Shown: in pieces, positions 6,304 through 13,860 of the stretch
Layout of the letters: each line of letters starts with the position of its first letter
Numbering within the stretch: the stretch's first letter is position 1
NCBI GenBank assembly: GCA_036501345.1
Contig: DASYAN010000272.1
Coordinates: 1-14,791 of the forward strand
Reading direction: 5' to 3'
DNA length: 14,791 nt
DNA from: DASYAN01 sp036501345
GTDB lineage: Bacteria > Chloroflexota > Ktedonobacteria > Ktedonobacterales > Ktedonobacteraceae
Notes under the pieces: generated by a model
The model's database searches: none
What the model was told of the DNA's origin: nothing
The model's input: only the letters and a program-made list of their open reading frames with translations
Program-made: the position numbers and the translations under genes

Positions 6304-8337
6304 TTAGAATTGCCAGATAATAAGCTCATTCTTATCGTACTGATCAAGCGTAGCAAGCTTGTTATCTGGTGAGAAGGCTGCATAGAGCTGACCTGGATGC
6401 ATAGCAGTAGGAACTAAAGCGCTACTGTGCTCGAAGAAAAACAACATCTTTTCTGTTGCAATTGCAATTTGTCCGGTTTGAGGTGAGATGCTCACCATCC
6501 TTGGGGTTTCTGGCAATTCTGCCTGTGAAATTTGTCCAGTTTGCAGGTCCCAAAACAGAACCTGTTTGTTAGCGAAGGCAACGACCAAAATCCTGCCATC
6601 GGGTGACCAGCTTATACTACGAATGTTTTTCTTGAGTGGTTGTTGCTTGAAATATCTGGCTGTGTGTGGCTGCCAGCAAACTATCTGCCCATTATTCGAG
6701 CCAGCGGCAAGCCACTCTCCATTCGGCGACCAGCGCAGGGTGGTAAGCTGATCACAATACATATTGTCTCCCAGGGAAAGCGCATATGATGGGTCTGGAA
6801 GATGCTTTTGGGTCGAGATTTTTGAGAGATCATAAACTAGGAGTTTACGATCTAACCAGATTGCGAAGAGCCCCCTCTGTGACCAGTCTAGTCCGCGAAT
6901 AGGCTCTGATTGATGGAATAAGAGCAACCGGTTGCGCTCCTTTGTGGCTTTTCGGTCACTAAAACGGATTTCACCTCGAGGATTGTTCTCGTCATGCATG
7001 CTAATGGCGAGAAATCGGCCATCAGGGGACCAGCAGGCAGAATGACCATGAGTAAAACTATGAAGTGTTTCTACCGAGCGCTTAACGTTTATTAATTGAG
7101 GTAGATCGTGATAGAAAGTACAGACCAGTTCTGTGCCTTGAGGCGACCAGGTGAGCATCCTTAGCGTGTTCGGCAATTTAATAGTGAGCCATTTATGAGC
7201 AGGGACAAAAGGCAAAGAGGGTGCAGTACGTTTGTTTCGAGGAGCACCTCTAGGCTGGGAGGTATCTCTCGGAAGCGGTGGCATATATGGCTTCGGTGGG
7301 TTAAGCGGTGGCAGAAAGATCAGCTCTTCTGGTGCAGCAGGTATGAGTGGCTGTGTGGATATTTCTTCCTGCGTGGAGGGGGCTGGATGGAGGGGCGGGT
7401 TAGCCGACTGTTGCTGGAATAGAGTCAATGATGGATCAGAGAGAGATACATGAAGATTTTGTCGTATCTGCTTTAGAACGGCTTCTTGCAACGCTTGTGC
7501 AAATTCGATCACACTGGCAAAGCGACCTTCAGGATGTGGCGCAAAGGCTTTGAACAGAACGTTATCAATTTCTGGCTCGGAGAGGCGAAACGGGTTGAGT
7601 TGGGAGGGTGGAGTATATAGCAGGGAAGCTTGCTCGTTTATAGAAGGTGGCTCATAGCCAGTTAGAAGGAGACGCGCTAAGAGAGCAAGTGCGTATTGGT
7701 CGACTGAATATTTGATATCTCCATCCAACTGTTCAGGGGCGATATATTTCAGGGTACCATTGATATCCCTGGTTTTTCCCTTACGCTCTGGTTCCGCTAA
7801 ACCAAAATCAATCAGCCAGATGTGAATCCGGCGTAGTGGATTTCGCACAGTGTCGGTGGGCATCCACAAAAAGTTATTGGGCTTGACATCCTGATGCACA
7901 ATTCCGCTTTTATGCAGGTGAAAGAGTCCCTCAGCCGCTTGTGTGATGATATCTGCAATATGAGGCAATTCCCAGGTCTCCCAGGGTCTATCAAAGATCA
8001 GCATATCAGCCAGGGAACCGTATTCGATGTAGGGGTAAACCAGGTAGAGGCGATGCTCGTCCGAGCCGTACATTGGGATATCACCATGGTCGGTTGCAGC
8101 GAGAAGATGGTCGTTTGCAGAGAGCCGCGCAATGAGTATTTCCTGATTGAAACGATGTTGGAATTTCAGTGCCTCCAGTTGATCTTTTGGTGCAGGCATG
8201 AGTTTGATGATGACTTCCTGGCCTGTCTCAATACGCGTTCCATGATAAATATGACTCATGCCGCCTTGAGAGCGGATGAGTTGCAAATTTTGGTATCCTT
8301 TTATGTCTGGTATCTCTAGCGAAAGTGATGGTTCCAT
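6304..8337 (-). CDS. Ser/Thr protein kinase with C-terminal seven-bladed WD40 propeller
   Basis: A 677-aa protein from the ATG at 8337, with GGAG 9 nt upstream. A GTG at 8352 would add five residues but has no ribosome site. The kinase domain spans about 15-275 and looks catalytically complete: SQGGMSHIY P-loop, VIIK Lys45, alpha-C Glu66, HQDVKPNN catalytic loop (Asp150, Lys152, Asn155), DFG 177-179 and IAPE near 199-202. HRD is HQD, a non-RD kinase, so activation-loop phosphorylation may not be needed. A Pro-rich linker (about 310-385) precedes seven degenerate WD40 repeats (WSPQG, WSPDG, DWSQRG, WSPNG, WSPDG, SPQTG, FSPDN). No membrane helix is seen, so it should be cytosolic. It lies 23 bp after the NACHT gene and 58 bp before the pseudokinase. 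Its likely role is to phosphorylate proteins of this cassette in response to propeller-bound ligands. Confidence 0.9.
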   Translation of the reverse strand: MEPSLSLEIPDIKGYQNLQLIRSQGGMSHIYHGTRIETGQEVIIKLMPAPKDQLEALKFQHRFNQEILIARLSANDHLLAATDHGDIPMYGSDEHRLYLVYPYIEYGSLADMLIFDRPWETWELPHIADIITQAAEGLFHLHKSGIVHQDVKPNNFLWMPTDTVRNPLRRIHIWLIDFGLAEPERKGKTRDINGTLKYIAPEQLDGDIKYSVDQYALALLARLLLTGYEPPSINEQASLLYTPPSQLNPFRLSEPEIDNVLFKAFAPHPEGRFASVIEFAQALQEAVLKQIRQNLHVSLSDPSLTLFQQQSANPPLHPAPSTQEEISTQPLIPAAPEELIFLPPLNPPKPYMPPLPRDTSQPRGAPRNKRTAPSLPFVPAHKWLTIKLPNTLRMLTWSPQGTELVCTFYHDLPQLINVKRSVETLHSFTHGHSACWSPDGRFLAISMHDENNPRGEIRFSDRKATKERNRLLLFHQSEPIRGLDWSQRGLFAIWLDRKLLVYDLSKISTQKHLPDPSYALSLGDNMYCDQLTTLRWSPNGEWLAAGSNNGQIVCWQPHTARYFKQQPLKKNIRSISWSPDGRILVVAFANKQVLFWDLQTGQISQAELPETPRMVSISPQTGQIAIATEKMLFFFEHSSALVPTAMHPGQLYAAFSPDNKLATLDQYDKNELIIWQF

Positions 8338-8360
8338 CGCTATATTCTCCACACAGCCAA

Positions 8361-11300
8361 CTATCGTCTATTTAGCTGTTTTTGCAAACTCATTACACCT
8401 GTTTCTGCTTGCTCAGCACGCCGGTGGGCTTGAACGAGCTCTTCCTCTTGTTGACGTATCAGTTTGTTCAGACGGTCAATATCATCTTGCTGTCCGTTTA
8501 CTACCTCCTGCAAACGTATAATCTCCGGCAGGCTACGTGTACCAAGCAATACATCGAAAAACTCGAAAGCTGCGCGATCTTGAGATTTCGAGCTAGCGCT
8601 CAAGTCCTTACGAACTTCTTCCAGTTTTTTCTCGTCATATATGCCACCTACAAGCAAGCCACCTAGTGCGCGAAGTCCTAGTGCCCGATGCATTCCGTTT
8701 GGGCCGGCTGTGAGGATTTTCACGTACTCCGTAACCTGTTCATCCTCCGCGAGAATACTTAGAGTACTAATCATCTCCAGGCGAACTCTCTCTGGCAAAT
8801 CGGGAGTATGCATTGCGAACCCTAACGGGTCTACGGCATCTTTTCCTAGCAGAAATAGTATACGCATGTACTCTGTACAAAAATGCTCCTCAGAAGTCTG
8901 AGTGAGAGCGCTAACAATCTGTTGTGCTATTTCTGAACGCCTCCCATGAGAAAAAAATAGCAGAGCACTGAGAGTGCGCAAGCATACATCGCTATTTGAG
9001 TATTCCAAGGCTTGAGCGAGTAATGCGCTTGTGAGGCCTGAACTTCCTGGACGAGAGCCATTTTTGTCATTCATGCCCATAGTAAGCAGGTAGAAAGCTG
9101 CTTCCTCCTTCTGCCTATCGTTGCTAGCAAAACAAGCAAGCAGCCCTTTGGAAATGATCTCAGGAGGTATATGTTGGAAGATGTCTTCCGCATGAGCACG
9201 ATGTTGCGGGTCATGGGCTAGTTGATAGATATATGGAAAGGCCGTTTCACCCATCTCTGCCAGGATAGTGCGTGCCTCTCTCACCAAATCGTCGTCATTC
9301 TCTCTGACTAATTCGAAAACGGACTGTGCGGCTATCTGGCCGCACTTCACAAGGGTATTATGAGCACCCAGACGCTGGGACGGATTGCGCAAAGCTTCTG
9401 AGACCGCCTGGAGTACTTGCTCCTGCCTCTGCTCGATATGAGCTAAGGTCACAAGGGAATCAGTGCAACTTTCCCTGACAGGTGGCTCACCGAGACCCAT
9501 GACAAGGGCGGGTAAACTGTCCTGTGCTAGCTCTGTGGTTAACAATTCCTGCAATGTTCTTTGTACCTCTGGGAGAGGATCAAGCAATGGCTCTGGTTGG
9601 GCAATGGCAGGATTAAAGAGGCGTACAATGTCTGGTAGCAGGTCTCCATCATATGTGTGAGCCATCTTCTCAATTAACTGTCGAGTATGTTGGCGTGTAT
9701 CGGAATTTCCAAGGCCAGAAACCAGCCAGGGTAGAACAGTAGGATAATCAAATTCTTCGCGGAGCACTTCTAAGACAAGTATGTATCGTTGTAAATCAGT
9801 CAGATCCTTTACCAGCAAAGGAAGGATGATTTCGGGCTGAGGACACGCTCGCAACAGTGGTTTGATGACTCGCCAATTTGGTTGGCCTAAGGCCTCAATG
9901 AGATAGGGCATTGTATAATTTGGTTGCATCTCTGTGAGGGTTTGCTGAATGTTATCGAAAAGGGGGTGATCGTCGCGGCTTTCAAGCAGACGTTTGACGA
10001 GAAAGCGAATGATCTCCGGTTCATGCTGGTTGGCAATGAAGATCCACATTACCTGCTGTACGACGACACTTCTGGTACTTGTGAATGCTGAAAGGAGTTT
10101 CACACGTGGAAATGGTTCCATTTCCAGCAAAACTTGGCGCACTCTTTTAGTCAAATGTGTCTCTTTTGGGCTATCCAAAGCCTCTATCAGATAGTCGACG
10201 GCGTACTCTCCAAGTTGGCTCAACCCTTTGATAGCTTCTTCATAGACCTTTTCGAGCAAGACTCCGGACCGTACGAGCACTTCTAGGAGTGTTAAGACAA
10301 TTTGTGGATCGAGAAAACCAACCATGACCGGGATCATCTCTGCTGCAAGTTGCGCATGGATATGGGCATCTTCGATCAACCACTTAAAAAGTGTGATGAG
10401 AGCCCGAATAGTTCCTCCTTCTGTTCTTGCTGAGATAATCCCGTCTTTTCTCAATTCGTCTAGTAAATCTATCAGACACTTCAGCCCAGCATCTGTTGCA
10501 TCGGCATGTGAACGAATGCTGAGAAATTCATCACAAATGGAAGTGATACAGCCCTCTCCTGTCTGTCGCAATGCATTTCCTGCAACACGGATAACATTCT
10601 GCGTGGCTGTAGGGGCAAGAATAGCCTGTAGCAATGGGTCAGTACTCTCCTGCTGCGAACTGAGAGCGGTAGACAACTCATTCTGCATGCTGGTCGCAGA
10701 CTCGTCAAGCTGCTGGAGCAAGAACTCTAATATGGACTTATCCGATACTTTGCCCAGGACAGTAATGATACGTTCCCACGCTACTTCTCTGCGTTTCCGC
10801 GTTTTCCAATAGTCGGTAATCGTCTCTAAAACTCGCAGGCAATTTTTCTCAAGAAGCTCCTGAATATGCTCTGCTTGTTTTTGATCCTCAGTGTCTATTA
10901 CATCCAGTAAATAAATGGTCACCATGGATGCATCTTCTGGACTCTTCTGCATTTGTCTGTTTAATAGATTTTGTGCCAGGAGCCAAGTAGGCTCTTTATC
11001 AAAGGCAGAAAGAAACCGAACGATCAGAGATACGAGCGTCTGCATATATCGCGGAACGATTAGAAGAGCCTGAGGATTTGTCTCTAGAAAGCCCTCCAGA
11101 ACTCTCAAAAAATTCAGGCGTGTTTGAGCATATGCCTGATTCTGAAGTTTCGTCTCTTCTCTCTCCAGTATCGCCAGTGTAAATTCGGGGCCAAATATTC
11201 TGACCGCACTAATTGCGGGTCCTATCACCTCTTTATCGGAGGTATACAGAAAGCCAATGAGTAGCGCTACATCGTTCGGATTTCTAAGTAACTCCAGAAT

Positions 11301-13460
11301 ATTAATGGCAGCGGCACGCAACAGTGGTGGTCTTGAAGCTCCACTGAGGTGTCGTGCACGCAACCTCACCGTCTCATCACCTCTACGGCCAATTTCTCCT
11401 AAAAGAGTAATCAGTGCCTGTGTCTGATCTGCATATGTCGGAATTGCTGCCACCTTTTCCATGTATTCAAAGAGCATTGCTAGAATGGTGCTATTACCTT
11501 TTTCATTGTATAGATCATGTATTTTCAGAAAAACCTCGAGCAAACCTGGAACATGAATGTATGGCAACAGTGCTTGATAAACTCCAATTCCGCCCTCGTC
11601 TGCACATCGTTTGAAGATCATGGCCAATTGTTCATGCCTTTCCTTCACAAGCACAGACTGCTTCAGATAAGAGAGCGTTTCATCAGGAAGTCCATCGGAC
11701 GCTCGCACTCCCAGACAGCCCAAACTAAGAGCCAAGGCGTGATAATGGTAAAAATCAGTCTCAGTCTCATCCATGCCCTTTTGAAGACAGTAATAGTCGA
11801 TATTTGTCATCAGGAATCTGGCGATCTCTATTGGCTGATCCTCTAATCCAGCCCAGATCGCAATAGGCTCACTCCAGAGTCCAGCCGCATGAACCTCACT
11901 CTCATAGATACTGTGCCAGAAAGCTTCGTCCTCAGGATCTTTTCTGCGGTAGATGAAGCGCAAGTACTCAGCTGCAAAGTACTCAGCAATGAGTTCATGT
12001 ATAAAACTGAGGACTCCATTGTTGCTGATGGTGATTAAACCAGCATCAAGCGCGATCCTAAGAAATTTACCGATGTTTGCCTGTGTAAAATTGCCAACAT
12101 CCACCTCATTATCTGAGAGCCAGACATTTAAAAAGTCTTGCAGTTGGGATGAGGTGGTGAATTTAGTATCTTTGACAAGTTGAACCGCATTGCGTTGCCC
12201 ATTCCGGCGTGCTGTGCATGCCACAGCACTCAGAAAATCCTTTACATTCTGCGTATCCGGGTGATCGCCGAAGATCAGCGCAGCTGACTCATGAATAAAA
12301 GAGCGCTGATCAACAGAGAGACGGAGCAAGCGACCACGCGAGATAGGCCGAGCCAGTATTTCAGGATTTTTCAGTGCCTGTATCAACATAATGAGCACAA
12401 AGGGGCTTGTTTCCCGATCAGACTGGCTAAGCCTGCGAATCTGTTCTTGTGCCGCTTCAATCTCTGCATAGCTAAGGGGGACCTGTCCTGGCATGCGCTG
12501 ACCTTGCAGATAGGTTTTGATAATCTCTGCAATGTCCTTTTCTGTGAGGGGAGGAAGCATTTTTATGGCGGCACCATTGTTGGCAAGATCTTTCAGGAGT
12601 TCCTGCTCTTGATATTCCAATTCACGACAAGTCATAACCACAGAATTTTGTGTTGTTTGCATAAGATGGGTGAGTTCTCCATGAATGATTGCCAGTGCAT
12701 CACTTTCCAATTCATTCATACCATCACAGAGAAAGACAATTCGTCCTTGTACAAGGAGTTGGGGCAGGTACGAGTGAAGCTGATTCAAGCCAACCAGTTC
12801 AGTTTCCTTCCCAGCCTGAGACTTTTGTTCGTGTTCATCGTCTAACAAGTAAGCTAGCAATGTCTCTGTTGGTGTCTCACTTGGCACTGGTGAGGCAACT
12901 CGCAAATTTCGCAGAAAACCATTATAATATTTCATTTGAATCAGTACAGGAAGCTTATTTGTCTTCCGCAGGTCTGAACTAACTGCTTGGTAGACTGCAT
13001 ATTTCAGATTGGCCGTCTTGCCACTTCCAGGCCCTCCGAGCACGAGGAGATGACGCTTCTGTTCCTGCTGCAAACCATTTCCGCTCATAATAGTTGCCAG
13101 GTGTTCTTGTACTGCTAGAGCTCCTTCTGGAGAGTAGTAGCCGTTTATACTGGTCTCCAGATACTTTTTTAACGCTTTTCGGTACGCTTTGATCTTATAC
13201 GTCCGATTCGTGAATAATACAAAAAATAACGAGAAGAAAAATAATAAGAGCGGAATAATGACGATTCCACCAAACAATTTGGAGAAAAGTGAAGCGAAGA
13301 GAGTTAGAGAAACGGCATGCAGGAGAGCAAGCATAGCCGCCATAAGCAACGAAGAAATAACAAATGTGCTAAGACTTACCAGCCAAGTGCGTGGAGCATA
13401 CAAGGCTATCTGGCCATTCTGGCTTTTTTGCCACCCTTGTAGTAGTTGTGAGTGTTGCAT
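8361..13460 (-). CDS. Membrane-anchored NACHT NTPase with HEAT-like repeats and C-terminal coiled coil
   Basis: A 1699-aa protein. The start is the ATG at 13460, preceded by AGGAGGT at 6 nt spacing. An in-frame ATG 18 codons upstream is rejected. Two hydrophobic segments (about 27-49 and 62-84) form a membrane hairpin. The NACHT domain follows: Walker A GGPGSGKT (142-149), PVLIQMKYY, Walker B FLCDGMNELE (243-252), a VVMTCRELEY sensor strand (275-283), and further on the winged-helix signature FIHELIAEYFAAEYL typical of NACHT. Roughly residues 560-1620 are repetitive helical pairs read as HEAT/armadillo-like (for example LLPDIVRLFNP, AVDYLIEALDS, MPYLIEALGQP). The last ~60 residues are a charged coiled coil. 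STAND proteins of this type use the repeats to sense and the NTPase to oligomerise. No classical effector domain is visible, so the membrane hairpin may be the output. First gene of the kinase cassette. Confidence 0.9.
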   Translation of the reverse strand: MQHSQLLQGWQKSQNGQIALYAPRTWLVSLSTFVISSLLMAAMLALLHAVSLTLFASLFSKLFGGIVIIPLLLFFFSLFFVLFTNRTYKIKAYRKALKKYLETSINGYYSPEGALAVQEHLATIMSGNGLQQEQKRHLLVLGGPGSGKTANLKYAVYQAVSSDLRKTNKLPVLIQMKYYNGFLRNLRVASPVPSETPTETLLAYLLDDEHEQKSQAGKETELVGLNQLHSYLPQLLVQGRIVFLCDGMNELESDALAIIHGELTHLMQTTQNSVVMTCRELEYQEQELLKDLANNGAAIKMLPPLTEKDIAEIIKTYLQGQRMPGQVPLSYAEIEAAQEQIRRLSQSDRETSPFVLIMLIQALKNPEILARPISRGRLLRLSVDQRSFIHESAALIFGDHPDTQNVKDFLSAVACTARRNGQRNAVQLVKDTKFTTSSQLQDFLNVWLSDNEVDVGNFTQANIGKFLRIALDAGLITISNNGVLSFIHELIAEYFAAEYLRFIYRRKDPEDEAFWHSIYESEVHAAGLWSEPIAIWAGLEDQPIEIARFLMTNIDYYCLQKGMDETETDFYHYHALALSLGCLGVRASDGLPDETLSYLKQSVLVKERHEQLAMIFKRCADEGGIGVYQALLPYIHVPGLLEVFLKIHDLYNEKGNSTILAMLFEYMEKVAAIPTYADQTQALITLLGEIGRRGDETVRLRARHLSGASRPPLLRAAAINILELLRNPNDVALLIGFLYTSDKEVIGPAISAVRIFGPEFTLAILEREETKLQNQAYAQTRLNFLRVLEGFLETNPQALLIVPRYMQTLVSLIVRFLSAFDKEPTWLLAQNLLNRQMQKSPEDASMVTIYLLDVIDTEDQKQAEHIQELLEKNCLRVLETITDYWKTRKRREVAWERIITVLGKVSDKSILEFLLQQLDESATSMQNELSTALSSQQESTDPLLQAILAPTATQNVIRVAGNALRQTGEGCITSICDEFLSIRSHADATDAGLKCLIDLLDELRKDGIISARTEGGTIRALITLFKWLIEDAHIHAQLAAEMIPVMVGFLDPQIVLTLLEVLVRSGVLLEKVYEEAIKGLSQLGEYAVDYLIEALDSPKETHLTKRVRQVLLEMEPFPRVKLLSAFTSTRSVVVQQVMWIFIANQHEPEIIRFLVKRLLESRDDHPLFDNIQQTLTEMQPNYTMPYLIEALGQPNWRVIKPLLRACPQPEIILPLLVKDLTDLQRYILVLEVLREEFDYPTVLPWLVSGLGNSDTRQHTRQLIEKMAHTYDGDLLPDIVRLFNPAIAQPEPLLDPLPEVQRTLQELLTTELAQDSLPALVMGLGEPPVRESCTDSLVTLAHIEQRQEQVLQAVSEALRNPSQRLGAHNTLVKCGQIAAQSVFELVRENDDDLVREARTILAEMGETAFPYIYQLAHDPQHRAHAEDIFQHIPPEIISKGLLACFASNDRQKEEAAFYLLTMGMNDKNGSRPGSSGLTSALLAQALEYSNSDVCLRTLSALLFFSHGRRSEIAQQIVSALTQTSEEHFCTEYMRILFLLGKDAVDPLGFAMHTPDLPERVRLEMISTLSILAEDEQVTEYVKILTAGPNGMHRALGLRALGGLLVGGIYDEKKLEEVRKDLSASSKSQDRAAFEFFDVLLGTRSLPEIIRLQEVVNGQQDDIDRLNKLIRQQEEELVQAHRRAEQAETGVMSLQKQLNRR

Positions 13461-13466
13461 AGTATG

Positions 13467-13473
13467 ACCTCCT
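13467..13473 (-). promoter_or_regulatory. Shine-Dalgarno deciding the NACHT gene start
   Basis: A perfect AGGAGGT on the minus strand, 6 nt before the ATG at 13460. It excludes the longer frame that begins at 13514 and marks a well-translated first gene. Confidence 0.85.
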
Positions 13474-13511
13474 ATGTTACGTCTAAATTGACTGAGATCA
13501 ATAGTGATGCA

Positions 13512-13546
13512 CAAAAAAACCTGATAGTTCTTTCAAAAAAAGAACT
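13512..13546 (-). terminator. Hairpin plus T-run in leader of NACHT gene
   Basis: On the minus strand AGTTCTTT and AAAGAACT (13526-13533 and 13539-13546) form a perfect 8-bp stem with a 5-nt loop. Seven T residues (13512-13518) follow after a 7-nt gap. The gap and the A/T-rich stem make it a poor intrinsic terminator. It could be an attenuator, an operator or an mRNA-stabilising hairpin ahead of the NACHT gene. No convincing promoter is visible between it and the start codon. Confidence 0.35.
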
Positions 13547-13593
13547 TGATCTTGATTACAATTCTTTTATTTTTCAAACAGTTGATGTGAATT

Positions 13594-13611
13594 AAAAAAC
13601 AGCCTTCGGCT
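13594..13611 (-). terminator. Short intrinsic terminator
   Basis: Minus strand AGCC-GAA-GGCT (13601-13611), one G, then six T residues (13594-13599). The stem is only 4 bp but GC-rich with a tight loop. It could end transcripts from the QueA-like gene or the short transcript proposed from the promoter at 13729-13758. Confidence 0.5.
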
Positions 13612-13619
13612 TCTCTGAC

Positions 13620-13649
13620 GGGTTTGCACTGTCATAACAATGCAAACCC
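13620..13649. repeat. Perfect 9-bp inverted repeat (GGGTTTGCA / TGCAAACCC)
   Basis: GGGTTTGCA at 13620-13628 is matched by TGCAAACCC at 13641-13649 around 12 bases. After one mismatch the stem gains three more pairs (TGT/ACA), leaving a 4-nt CATA loop. It can form a strong RNA hairpin, or bind a dimeric regulator as DNA. Confidence 0.7.
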
Positions 13650-13728
13650 ATACGATTTTGCGAAAATAGCACGGCTCCGCAAGACGCTCGATCCAATTCA
13701 TACCAAACGTTCAACTCAAGTATAATCA

Positions 13729-13758
13729 ATTGTACGAGAAAGAAAGAAATGCTGTCAA
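13729..13758 (-). promoter_or_regulatory. Sigma70-type promoter in the QueA-NACHT intergenic region
   Basis: Minus-strand TTGACA (13753-13758, perfect -35), an 18-bp spacer and TACAAT (13729-13734). It could drive the short structured RNA downstream and, by read-through, the NACHT/kinase operon that begins about 260 bp further on. Confidence 0.6.
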
Positions 13759-13860
13759 GCCAAGGGACAATATGACACGGTACTATAAAAGAAGCCCTTG
13801 AAATTGTTGGTAGTGGGTCATACCAAGAGGAGGCTATGGTGACGACTCTCCATTTGGAAA

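Larger units (their letters stand above)
13594..13722 (-). ncRNA. Candidate small structured RNA or repeat-derived element
   Basis: The proposed transcript starts about 7 nt after the -10 box at 13729-13734 and ends at the terminator at 13594-13611, giving about 130 nt. Inside it are ATTTT/AAAAT around 3 nt (13655-13667), the perfect 9-bp inverted repeat at 13620-13649, and the terminator stem. I see no open frame of interest and do not recognise a riboswitch family. It may instead be a dispersed palindromic repeat or the remnant of a small mobile element. Confidence 0.3.

Noticed and set aside
8382..13467. Several plus-strand open frames of 60-180 codons opposite the NACHT gene
   Set aside because: They are antisense shadows of a continuous 1699-codon gene, without ribosome sites or domain patterns.
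13487..13502. ATTGA/TCAAT 5-bp inverted repeat upstream of the NACHT Shine-Dalgarno
   Set aside because: Too short and A/T-rich to call an operator without comparison to relatives.
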